Shown one piece after another: positions 8,854-15,744 of a DNA stretch of 64,000 bases. Location: positions 1-64,000 of the forward strand of contig DASYRM010000195.1 in assembly GCA_036004405.1 (NCBI GenBank). The letters are read 5' to 3'. Both the position numbers and the translations under genes were made by a program. Numbering within the stretch: the stretch's first letter is position 1; every line of letters begins with the position of its first letter. The notes beneath the pieces were generated by a model, which had not been told where the DNA came from, did not search any database, and saw only the letters and a program-made list of their open reading frames with translations. The DNA comes from DASYRM01 sp036004405. GTDB taxonomy: Bacteria > Acidobacteriota > Vicinamibacteria > Vicinamibacterales > UBA2999.

Positions 8854-9489
8854 TTAGCTGCTGCGGAATTTGCGCGCTGCCATCCCGATCGCGAGGAGCG
8901 CCGACCCGAGCAGCGTCATCGTCGAACCACCATCGGGAGTAAACGTCACGTTGCACTCGGGGTCGTTCTCGGGGCACGTGTTGAGCCCGGGGCCGAAAAG
9001 CGTGTAGTGCGAAAGTCCGTACTGGCCCGTGTTGTCGCCCCAAATGTCGTATGGCGACGTTGGGAGGACATAGCCAAACGTCGGCAGGTAGAAGAGAACG
9101 TAGCCTGCGTTCGGACCGTCGTACTTCGCGAGAGCGTAGGTGAAGCCACCCGACGGGTCAATCGTATTTCCCGTCGTCACCTGGCCGCCGCCCGACACGA
9201 TCGTCGCCGCTATGGCGTACTCGACATTCGACGTTCTGTAGTCGCACGTCGCTCCCTGGTCCTTACACTTAATGTCAGGAGGCAGGATGGCCGTATCGGC
9301 CAGCGTTGTATTCATGAGCATGCTTATCAACTGATTCGCTACAAGCAGCTCGTTTGCCTCGCTGGTGCCTTGGATCTCACCTTCGAGAGTGCCCACCACG
9401 CCGGCGGTGGTGATAGAGAGGGCTTGAGCATTCGAACTCAGAAAGAGCGCGAAGGCTGCGGTTGTCAAAGTCGTTGCAAGTCTTTTCAT
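8854..9489 (-). CDS. Secreted protein with VPDSG-like CTERM sorting tail, sigma-54 promoter
   Basis: The 211-residue product begins with a signal peptide (MKRLATTLTTAAFALF, cleavage near NAQA) and ends in TPDGGSTMTLLGSALLAIG followed by AARKFRSS, nearly identical in its tail to the protein ending at 8013. The bodies of the two proteins are not alike. Two cysteine pairs (CKDQGATC and CPENDPEC) suggest disulfides outside the cytoplasm. The start at 9489 is chosen because the signal peptide begins there and a sigma-54 promoter would place transcription start only about 18 bases upstream. It is a probable exosortase substrate and PrsR target; its function is not recognisable. Confidence 0.82.
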   Translation of the reverse strand: MKRLATTLTTAAFALFLSSNAQALSITTAGVVGTLEGEIQGTSEANELLVANQLISMLMNTTLADTAILPPDIKCKDQGATCDYRTSNVEYAIAATIVSGGGQVTTGNTIDPSGGFTYALAKYDGPNAGYVLFYLPTFGYVLPTSPYDIWGDNTGQYGLSHYTLFGPGLNTCPENDPECNVTFTPDGGSTMTLLGSALLAIGMAARKFRSS

Positions 9490-9517
9490 ATGGGGGGTCC
9501 TATCTGACACTGGTCGA

Positions 9518-9533
9518 AGCACTTCAGGTGCCA
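9518..9533 (-). promoter_or_regulatory. Sigma-54 (-24/-12) promoter
   Basis: The minus strand reads TGGCACCTGAAGTGCT: a perfect -24 TGGCAC, exact GG-N10-GC spacing, and TGCT at -12. Transcription would begin near 9507, leaving a leader of about 18 bases with an AGGA ribosome site before the start codon at 9489. PrsR, encoded 1.5 kb away with an intact GAFTGA loop, is the obvious activator. Confidence 0.8.
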
Positions 9534-9564
9534 GTGCGAGACGCCCTGGATGTCTGGTAAGGCC

Positions 9565-9586
9565 ACCACAATAAGGCCATTGTGGT
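9565..9586. promoter_or_regulatory. Dyad ACCACAAT-N6-ATTGTGGT, candidate PrsR enhancer
   Basis: A perfect 8-bp inverted repeat with a six-base spacer (AAGGCC) is centred about 45 bases upstream of the -24 element of the sigma-54 promoter. It is not followed by a T-run and no gene ends here, so a terminator is unlikely. Size and symmetry suit a Fis-type dimer such as PrsR. Confidence 0.5.
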
Positions 9587-9710
9587 CAGCCATTTACGGC
9601 GACAAATGCGACTCGGTCCGTCACTCGGCCGCCGCAGTCTTGTGGCGAAAATGAAAGAGTTTCCGACGATCTGCCGAGCCGTGGCCGAGGGCCTTAACTC
9701 GCGCGCCGGG

Positions 9711-11147
9711 CTAGCGGGCCGGGGGCGCCGGCGTGAGCCGCACGACCACGTCGCTCGCACTTCCCGCGACGCCCCCAACAAGGCCGTTGTTGGTGACCGC
9801 GAACAGCGTCCCGCCGTCACCGGCCACCACGTCACCAACGCGGTCGGTCAGCCCGCCGGTCGCCTGCAGCGGCAAGGCTAGCCTCGCGAGCCCCTTCGAT
9901 CCATCCGCGCGCGTGCCGAGCAGGGCCTGCGCCACGAGCAGATCGTCCGGTGCGGATTGAAGAAACAGCGTGCCCGCGGTCGCGCCGGTGCCCTCGCGCG
10001 CGAGCAGCCTGGGCGCATCGGCGCGCATAGTCTGGACGCGATCGCGGGCCCCGAGCGACCTCACGGCCGCCTCACCGTTCTCACCGCGGAACATCACCCA
10101 CAGCGCGCCGGTTGCCGGGTGCCACGTAAAGGCGAGCGGGCTCGACGTGACGCCCGATAGCGGCTCGCCCGGCGTGACGCGGCCATCGTCGGTGAGGCGC
10201 AGCATCGACGCCCGCGGCGTGCTCGCCGCCGGCTCGTCGACGAATTCCATTCCGGGCGGAAGCAGCACGTACAGCAGCCGGTCGGGGCCAAACGCCATCC
10301 GCGGGCCGGCCTGCGACGCGACCCCGGCCTCGGCGACGGGAGCCTCGAACAGCGTCGTGGCCTCGCCGAGCGTGTCCCCAACCTCGCGCAACCTTACGAG
10401 GCGCAGCCGCAGCTGCCCGGCGCGGTCGCGCTCGAGCAGTGAGACGTAGACGAACCGGTTCTGCGCGAAGTCTGGATGGCTCGCCAGGCCCATCGGGACA
10501 CCGGACAGAGGCCCGAGCATCCCCGCGTCGAGCGCGGGGTCGCGATTCTCCGTCTCTCCTGGCCGCACCACACGAACACGGCCATCCGCGTCCGCCACCA
10601 GCAGCCGCCCATCGGGGAGCCATGCCAGCTGCGCGGGCGCGCGGACGCCAGTGGCCACGACGTCCGCCCTGAACGCAAGGTCGTCACTGATCGTGACTAC
10701 CGGTTCCAGTCGAATCGCGCCGGAACGGGCCGAGGCGAGAGGGAGTGACGAGACGGTGGAAAGAGCGGCCACCTTCTGAAGCGAAATGGGACCGCTCCGC
10801 TCGCTTTCGATGCCGGATGCGACGATGACGTTGACCAGCTCGAGAGTGTGGAGGCCGTCGGTCAGGGCCGGAAGGGGAGAACTGCACTCCGCCTCGGGTG
10901 TCGAGCGGTCGCACGTTGCGGACGGCAGATCGACGGCCCGCCCGTCAACATAGGCGCCGAATCGCATCCGTGAGGTGTCGCCAATCTGATTCCAGCCCAG
11001 GCGCTCGGAGCCGCGTACCTGCAGGGCGCCACTCGTGCCACCAGTGACAGGCGTCGGGGACGTGGGTGAGTCGTCCTTGCAGCCCGCGGTGGCCAGGAGG
11101 AGAGGCAGGGCCAGTACGGCCAGCGGTTGAATGCAGGGGAATCGCAT
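9711..11147 (-). CDS. Lipoprotein with glucose/sorbosone dehydrogenase-like beta-propeller
   Basis: The 478-residue product has a lipoprotein signal (lipobox LATAGC, Cys about 23) followed by a low-complexity SPTSPTP linker. From about residue 160 it resembles the soluble PQQ-dependent glucose/sorbosone dehydrogenase propeller family: QLAWLPDGRLLVADADGR, GLASHPDFAQNRFVYVSLL, and ALWVMFRGENG. An additional Ig-like part may lie at 45-130. Catalytic residues cannot be assigned by eye, so it may be a non-enzymatic propeller. It is divergent from the ScyD/ScyE-like gene. The C-terminus ends with APPAR. Confidence 0.7.
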   Translation of the reverse strand: MRFPCIQPLAVLALPLLLATAGCKDDSPTSPTPVTGGTSGALQVRGSERLGWNQIGDTSRMRFGAYVDGRAVDLPSATCDRSTPEAECSSPLPALTDGLHTLELVNVIVASGIESERSGPISLQKVAALSTVSSLPLASARSGAIRLEPVVTISDDLAFRADVVATGVRAPAQLAWLPDGRLLVADADGRVRVVRPGETENRDPALDAGMLGPLSGVPMGLASHPDFAQNRFVYVSLLERDRAGQLRLRLVRLREVGDTLGEATTLFEAPVAEAGVASQAGPRMAFGPDRLLYVLLPPGMEFVDEPAASTPRASMLRLTDDGRVTPGEPLSGVTSSPLAFTWHPATGALWVMFRGENGEAAVRSLGARDRVQTMRADAPRLLAREGTGATAGTLFLQSAPDDLLVAQALLGTRADGSKGLARLALPLQATGGLTDRVGDVVAGDGGTLFAVTNNGLVGGVAGSASDVVVRLTPAPPAR

Positions 11148-11313
11148 CGCGGGAAGTACTGCCTCCTTTCTTTCGGCTCCGGGGCGACGCCCCTTTAGTC
11201 GCCGGGCCTGCGGACATTACCCCAGAGTCCGCTAAAGAGCGAATGAACGCCGCCTCGACGGCGCGAGCGGTATGCTCTCCGTTTCCCTGGTTCTCGTTGA
11301 CAGCGGAGGTCGT

Positions 11314-12372
11314 ATGTTTCGTCATCTCCTCTCACGCCGCGCGGCGCTCGCCCTTGCGCTGCTCGTGGCGTTCACATTCCCCATTGCAGCGGACTCAACC
11401 CTGACGCGCCCCGTGTCGAATGCCGGGCCGGTCTTTGGCATCACGTCAGGCCCCGGTGAAGTGGTCCTCGCCGATGCTGGGCAGGGCATCGTGCGGCTGC
11501 GCCATCTGAAGACCGAGCTCGTGGCCGCGCTGCCTGGCGTCACCGACGTCGACGTCATCAACCCCAACCTGATGATCGCAACGACGGGAGGCGGCGCCGA
11601 TCCGACCTCGGCCAAGCTGTGGCGGATCGAGAAGGGCACAGTGTCGCTGTGGGCGGACCTCGGCGCGTTCGAAGCCACCGTGAACCCTGACGCACCGGAA
11701 ATCAACCCGAACCCGTTCGACGTCCAGGCGCTGCCCGATGGCAGCGCGCTCGTCGCCGACGCCGGCGGCAACGATCTGCTGATCGTGGACAAGAACGGCG
11801 CCATCGACTGGCTGGTCACGCTGCCCAACCAGCTCGTCCCGACGGCCAACGTGAAGACGCTCTTCGGCTGTCCGGCCGGGCCGCCGAACATCTGCGGCCT
11901 GCCGCCGATGATCCCCGCGCAGCCGGTGACGCCGAGCGTGGCCATCGGCCCGGACGGCGCCTACTACATCGGCGAGCTGAAAGGCTTCCCGGCGCCGACG
12001 GGCGCGTCGCGCGTGTGGCGCATCGACCCTGACGTGCGGCACGTGCACTGCGCCAACCCTCCCGCCGTCACACCCGGCTGCACGGTGGTTGCGGACGGCT
12101 TCACGTCGATCATCGACGTGGCGTTCGACCGCTCGGGCACGATGTACGTCACCGAGCTCGACGAGGCGAGCTGGTTCGCCGTGGAGGTCACACACAATCC
12201 GATCGGCGGCACGGTGAACGCGTGCACGCTGATCGCGGGGAGCTGGGACTGCGCGCCGCTCGAACAGAATCTGTCCACGCCCACCGGCGTTGCCAGCGAC
12301 GCGACGGGGCGTGTCTATGTGAACAACCACTCCCTCGAGCCTGGCGCGGCGGAGGTCCTCACCATCAAGTAG
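11314..12372 (+). CDS. ScyD/ScyE family secreted beta-propeller protein
   Basis: The 352-residue product has a basic signal peptide (FRHLLSRRAALALALL, cleavage near PIAADS) and a propeller-like body with NPFDVQALPDGSALVADAGG, VTPSVAIGPDGAYYIGELKG and AFDRSGTMYVTELD. These resemble ScyD/ScyE proteins, exported propellers first named from the scytonemin cluster but common in many bacteria. The start at 11314 is chosen because GGAGG lies four bases upstream and the signal peptide begins there. The 165-bp divergent region before it also contains a GGCGAC/GTCGCC hairpin at 11183-11203. Confidence 0.78.
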   Translation: MFRHLLSRRAALALALLVAFTFPIAADSTLTRPVSNAGPVFGITSGPGEVVLADAGQGIVRLRHLKTELVAALPGVTDVDVINPNLMIATTGGGADPTSAKLWRIEKGTVSLWADLGAFEATVNPDAPEINPNPFDVQALPDGSALVADAGGNDLLIVDKNGAIDWLVTLPNQLVPTANVKTLFGCPAGPPNICGLPPMIPAQPVTPSVAIGPDGAYYIGELKGFPAPTGASRVWRIDPDVRHVHCANPPAVTPGCTVVADGFTSIIDVAFDRSGTMYVTELDEASWFAVEVTHNPIGGTVNACTLIAGSWDCAPLEQNLSTPTGVASDATGRVYVNNHSLEPGAAEVLTIK

Positions 12373-12403
12373 GCCTGTCGGGATTGCCAAGAATTTGAGA
12401 CTA

Positions 12404-12436
12404 TCGCCTCCGGCGTGAAAGGTACGCTGGAGGCGA
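12404..12436 (+). promoter_or_regulatory. Leader hairpin sequestering the ribosome-binding site
   Basis: The 71-bp gap before the metallo-hydrolase gene contains TCGCCTCCGGCGT and ACGCTGGAGGCGA, which pair over 13 positions (one G-T wobble) around a seven-base loop. The descending arm contains GGAGG at 12429-12433, the only good Shine-Dalgarno for ATG 12444. The hairpin would block ribosome binding when folded, so it may control translation. It could also end the upstream transcript, but there is no T-run. Confidence 0.5.
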
Positions 12437-12443
12437 CATCACC

Positions 12444-13397
12444 ATGACAGTTCGAGTGGCGGCCGTCGCGGCCGTGGCGCTCATCTCGCTTGCGAGGCTT
12501 GCCGGCGGCCAGACCGCGCCGTCCGCCGGCCTCACCACCTACCACGTGCAAGGCAACGTCTGGGTGATTGCCGGCGCGGGCGGCAACATCACCGTGCAGG
12601 CGAGCAGCGACGCGAAAGCGGCGGGACCTGGCGCCGGCGAGGGCGTGCTGCTGGTGGACACCGGGCGCAAGGACATGACGCCGGCGGTGCTGGCGGAAAT
12701 CCAGAAGATCTCGCCGAAGCGCATCGAGTACATCGTCACCACGCACGTGGACGCCGATCACGTCGGCGGTCACGAAACCTTCGCCAAGCCCCGGATGGAC
12801 TACCTGTGGACGCCCGGCACGGTTACGGGCGCCGGCGTCAAGGTGATCGCGCACGAGAACGTGCTGCCGCGCATGAGCAACGGGCCGTCGGCGTATCCGG
12901 TGATCGCGTGGCCCACCAACACCTATTCCTCCGCGCAGCGGAAGATCTACTTCAACGACGAACCGGTCGTGATCATCCACGCGCCCGCCGCCAGCACCGA
13001 CGGCGACAGCCTGGTGTTCTTCCGCCGCTCGGACGTCATCAGCGCCGGAGATCTGTTCGACGCGACCTCCTATCCTGTCGTCGATCCAGCCCGCGGTGGC
13101 AGCGTGGCCGGCATCATCAGCGGCTTGAATCAGCTCCTCGACCTGATGGTGCCGCGCTACAACCAGGAAGGCGGCACTTTCGTCATCCCCGGTCACGGGC
13201 GTGTCGGCGATCAGCACGACGTGCTCGAATACCGCGACATGCTGGTGATCGTGCGCGACCGCGTGCGGGCGGCGGTGGCGAAGGGGCAGTCGCTGGCGCA
13301 GGTGAAGGCGGCTCGACCGACGCTGGACTACGACGCGCGCTGGGGCGCGTCGGATGCCTTTGTCAGTGCCGTCTACGCCGAGGTGGCGAAGCGATGA
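12444..13397 (+). CDS. Secreted metallo-beta-lactamase-fold hydrolase
   Basis: The 317-residue product has a signal peptide (MTVRVAAVAAVALISL, cleavage near AGG) and an MBL-fold zinc site: THVDADHVGG (HxxxDH form of the usual HxHxDH, the first His being in TTH), and VIPGHGRVGD with the later His, plus SAGDLFDAT. The first part, TYHVQGNVWVIAGAGGN, is typical of MBL hydrolases. The enzyme probably acts in the periplasm, but the substrate is unknown. It overlaps the next gene by ATGA, forming an operon with two paralogous exported proteins. Confidence 0.85.
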   Translation: MTVRVAAVAAVALISLARLAGGQTAPSAGLTTYHVQGNVWVIAGAGGNITVQASSDAKAAGPGAGEGVLLVDTGRKDMTPAVLAEIQKISPKRIEYIVTTHVDADHVGGHETFAKPRMDYLWTPGTVTGAGVKVIAHENVLPRMSNGPSAYPVIAWPTNTYSSAQRKIYFNDEPVVIIHAPAASTDGDSLVFFRRSDVISAGDLFDATSYPVVDPARGGSVAGIISGLNQLLDLMVPRYNQEGGTFVIPGHGRVGDQHDVLEYRDMLVIVRDRVRAAVAKGQSLAQVKAARPTLDYDARWGASDAFVSAVYAEVAKR

Positions 13398-14272
13398 AGC
13401 GCGTGCGTGTGGTCGCGCAGGGCGGTCTAAAGACCGCCCTCTACATTCTCCTCGCGGGGATCCCCGCTGCGCTGAGCGGGCAGGGCACTTCGGCCCGCGC
13501 GCAGGCGCCGCGCGACATCACCGGCTACTGGGTGTCGGTGGTCAGCGAAGACTGGCACTGGCGCATGGTCACGCCGCGCAAGGGGGACTTCACGAGCCTG
13601 CCGCTCAACGAGGAAGGCCGCCGTGTCGCCAACATGTGGGATCCGGCCAAGGAGAAACCGGCCGACGCGTGCAAGCCGTTCGGCGCCGCGGCCATCATGC
13701 GCGTGCCCGGCCGCGTGCACCTCACCTGGGCCGACGACTCGACGCTCCGAATCGAGACCGACGCCGGCCAGCAGACGCGGCGGCTCCAGTTCGGCAGGCT
13801 GGCGTCGCGCGGCTGGCGCGTCAACGGCCGCGGCGAGATCGAATGGTTCGAACAGGGGCGCGACGCGCCACCGCCCCCCGGTCCCGCCACGTGGCAGGGA
13901 TACTCGGCGGCGCGCTGGGATCTGGCGCCCGATCCCGCGGCGGTCCGCAACGCCGTCTTCTTTGCCGGCGGACTCGGTACGAGCCCCGACGGCGCCGGCA
14001 CGATGGTGCCCGGACGATTCGGGTCGCTGCACGTCGTCACGACGGAGCTCCGAGCCGGCTACCTGCGCGCCAACGGCGTGCCCTACAGCGAGGCGGCGCA
14101 CATGACCGAGGACTACGACTTCCGCACCGAAGACGATGGCACCGAGTGGTTCACGGTGAGCACCACAGTTGAGGATCCGAAGTACCTGTCGGCGCCGTTC
14201 GTCACCAGCACCGACTTCCGCAAGGAAGCCGACGGCTCGAAGTGGAGTCCCACCACATGCGCCGCCTACTGA
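13394..14272 (+). CDS. Exported protein of unknown function, first of a paralogous pair; repeat inside signal peptide
   Basis: The 292-residue product starts four bases inside the hydrolase gene. After a signal peptide it has DITGYWVSVVSEDWHWRM and a C-terminal region (RANGVPYSEAAHMTEDYDF, VEDPKYLSAPFVTSTDF) clearly related to the next gene product. A GTAG/CTAC-family palindrome lies inside codons 9-17, so residues QGGLKTALY of the signal peptide are encoded by a repeat. No enzymatic motif is recognised. Similar DITGxW proteins occur next to each other in acidobacterial genomes, but their role is unknown to me. Confidence 0.75.
   Translation: MKRVRVVAQGGLKTALYILLAGIPAALSGQGTSARAQAPRDITGYWVSVVSEDWHWRMVTPRKGDFTSLPLNEEGRRVANMWDPAKEKPADACKPFGAAAIMRVPGRVHLTWADDSTLRIETDAGQQTRRLQFGRLASRGWRVNGRGEIEWFEQGRDAPPPPGPATWQGYSAARWDLAPDPAAVRNAVFFAGGLGTSPDGAGTMVPGRFGSLHVVTTELRAGYLRANGVPYSEAAHMTEDYDFRTEDDGTEWFTVSTTVEDPKYLSAPFVTSTDFRKEADGSKWSPTTCAAY
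13419..13444. repeat. GTAG/CTAC palindromic element, copy 1 (inside a gene)
   Basis: Arms AGGGCGGTCT and AGACCGCCCT pair perfectly around AA, followed by CTAC. The left GTAG end is replaced by CGC. The copy is in frame within the signal peptide of the exported protein starting at 13394. The same arms occur at 30368. Confidence 0.9.
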
Positions 14273-15117
14273 CCGTCGTCGCGCTGCTCGCAAGCCTGCC
14301 GGGCGCGGCCTGGGCGCAGTCGGACATCACCGGCGAGTGGGCGCCGCTCTTCCACGAGGATCAGGTCGATCGCGTGCCCGGCCTGGGCCCGGTGGACTTC
14401 GCGGGCCTGCCGCTCACGGACGGCGCCCGCCAGTGGGCGCTCAGCTGGGATGCCTCGCGCGTATCGGTGCTCGAGCATCAATGCCAGGTGCACGTGCTGC
14501 CGTACATCCTCAGCGGTCCCACGCGGCTCCGCATCACCGCGCAGCGCGACGGCAACAGCGAGCGCATCGTCGCCTTCAACCAGTACATCGGGCTGTGGGG
14601 GCAGGACCGCACGATCTGGGTGGATGGGCGGCCGCACCCGCCGGCGATTGCGCCGCACACGTGGATGGGGTTTTCGACCGGCGTCTGGGAGGGCAACACG
14701 TTTGTCGTGCGGACCTCGCACATCAAGCAGGGGTGGGTGCGCCGCAACGGCGTGCCGGAGAGCGACCTGGTCACCACCACCGAGCGCTTCACGCGGCACG
14801 GCGACATCCTCACCTACGTGATCTACATCAAGGATCCGGTGTATCTCACCGAGCCGCTCGTGCGGAGCCGCAACTTCGTCCGCATGTCGGGCCTCGGCGA
14901 AGGCAACTGGATCGCGGCCACGCCGTGCGAGCCGGGCGAGGAAACGGCGGCGCCGCCGCATGGCGTGCCGCACTACCTGCCGGGCGAGAATCCGTTCGTA
15001 GCCGAGGCCGAGCGCAAGAGCGGCATCCCCGCCGAAGCGCTGACCGGCGGCGTCGAGACGTTGTACCCCGAGTACCGCCGCAAGCTCGCCGAGCTCAGGA
15101 AGCAGAAAGCTCGATAG
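14257..15117 (+). CDS. Exported protein of unknown function, second of a paralogous pair
   Basis: The 286-residue product has a signal peptide (MRRLLTVVALLASLPG, cleavage near AWAQ) and begins its mature part with SDITGEWAPLFHED. It shares RNGVPESDLVTTTERF and IKDPVYLTEPLVRSRNF with its upstream neighbour, so the two arose by duplication. The start overlaps the neighbour's end by 16 bases, giving a three-gene operon with the MBL-fold hydrolase. The charged tail ends in LAELRKQKAR. No catalytic residues are evident. Confidence 0.78.
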   Translation: MRRLLTVVALLASLPGAAWAQSDITGEWAPLFHEDQVDRVPGLGPVDFAGLPLTDGARQWALSWDASRVSVLEHQCQVHVLPYILSGPTRLRITAQRDGNSERIVAFNQYIGLWGQDRTIWVDGRPHPPAIAPHTWMGFSTGVWEGNTFVVRTSHIKQGWVRRNGVPESDLVTTTERFTRHGDILTYVIYIKDPVYLTEPLVRSRNFVRMSGLGEGNWIAATPCEPGEETAAPPHGVPHYLPGENPFVAEAERKSGIPAEALTGGVETLYPEYRRKLAELRKQKAR

Positions 15118-15149
15118 CGCCTATACTGAAGGCAATCCGCGAGCGCGCC

Positions 15150-15539
15150 ATGAGCAATCCTGTTCCTCTTCCACCGCCAGGATTCGACGACCTCTCGGTC
15201 GACGAGCAGATCGAGTACGTGCAGACGTTGTGGGATCGCATTGCTGCGACGCCCGAGCAGGTACCTGTCCCCAACTGGCACCGGGAGATCCTGGACGAAC
15301 GGCTGAAGGATTACGAGAAGACTCCGAACGCCGGCGAGAGCTGGGACGTGGTGCGGGAGCAGCTCCGCGACAAACTTTCGGGAAACCGAACAGGCCGTCG
15401 TGATCCTCGCCGTCCTGCATCTGAGGCGCGATCCGCGGATCTGGCGAGGACGCGCAAGGCCTTGAGGATTCTTTTCAAGCACCGGACGGCCTTACACTCG
15501 GGCTCTTATCGAACGCTGCCTGCGCAGCGTGATCGGTAG
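15150..15539 (+). pseudogene. Addiction-module antitoxin with aberrant, frame-shifted tail
   Basis: The first 75 residues match putative addiction-module antitoxins (PF09720-type): FDDLSVDEQIEYVQTLWDRI, WHREILDERLKDYEK and SWDVVREQLRDKL. At about 15375 the antitoxin sequence stops and the reading frame continues through Arg-rich sequence that makes no sense for the family. In another frame the same DNA encodes the end of a RelE/ParE toxin. A deletion removing the antitoxin end and most of the toxin explains this. An N-terminal antitoxin might still be made, but without its toxin. Confidence 0.7.
15376..15465 (+). pseudogene. RelE/ParE-type toxin C-terminal fragment
   Basis: Thirty codons ending in TGA read FRETEQAVVILAVLHLRRDP then RIWRGRARP. 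This is the characteristic final beta-strand and HxRRDPxxW ending of RelE/ParE toxins. The first two thirds of the toxin are missing and there is no start codon, so it is a remnant joined by deletion to the antitoxin just upstream. Confidence 0.7.
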
Positions 15540-15549
15540 GCGTCGGCCC

Positions 15550-15666
15550 GTGACCCCGTTTTCGTTGCGAGTCGCCGCGTTCCGAGGCGACGGGCTCGTC
15601 CCGGGCCGTTCGCTGCGTGATTGGGAGACGATCCGCGACCTTAGCTACTCCGAACGGGGCGCATGA
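15550..15666 (+). pseudogene. VapB-like antitoxin C-terminal remnant
   Basis: A frame ending at TGA 15664-15666 encodes FRGDGLVPGRSLRDWETI followed by RDLSYSERGA. It resembles the C-terminal part of VapB antitoxins and ends with a four-base ATGA overlap onto a VapC-like start, the usual vapBC arrangement. The DNA-binding N-terminus is not found upstream, so this is a fragment. The family assignment rests on context and is moderate. Confidence 0.5.
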
Positions 15667-15722
15667 TCGCAGTCGACACCCACATCCTCGTTTATTGGGC
15701 GACGTTCACGCCTTTGCGCTGA
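15663..15722 (+). pseudogene. VapC PIN-domain toxin N-terminal fragment
   Basis: The 19 codons begin MIAVDTHILVYW, the conserved first strand of PIN-domain VapC toxins, including the first catalytic Asp, and then run into a stop. The remaining acidic residues and about 110 amino acids are absent. The 22 bases after it lead straight to the epimerase start at 15745, so the deletion probably ended at the edge of that gene's promoter or leader. Confidence 0.65.
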
Positions 15723-15744
15723 GGCCCGGTATAACATCGACAAG

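Noticed and set aside
9540..9710. A possible small gene in the gap after the GSDH-like gene
   Set aside because: Short frames here have no ribosome site or protein-like composition; the gap holds only the promoter and dyad described.
11183..11203. GGCGAC/GTCGCC hairpin in the divergent promoter region
   Set aside because: The stem is only six pairs and lacks GTAG/CTAC borders; it may be a decayed element but cannot be claimed as one.
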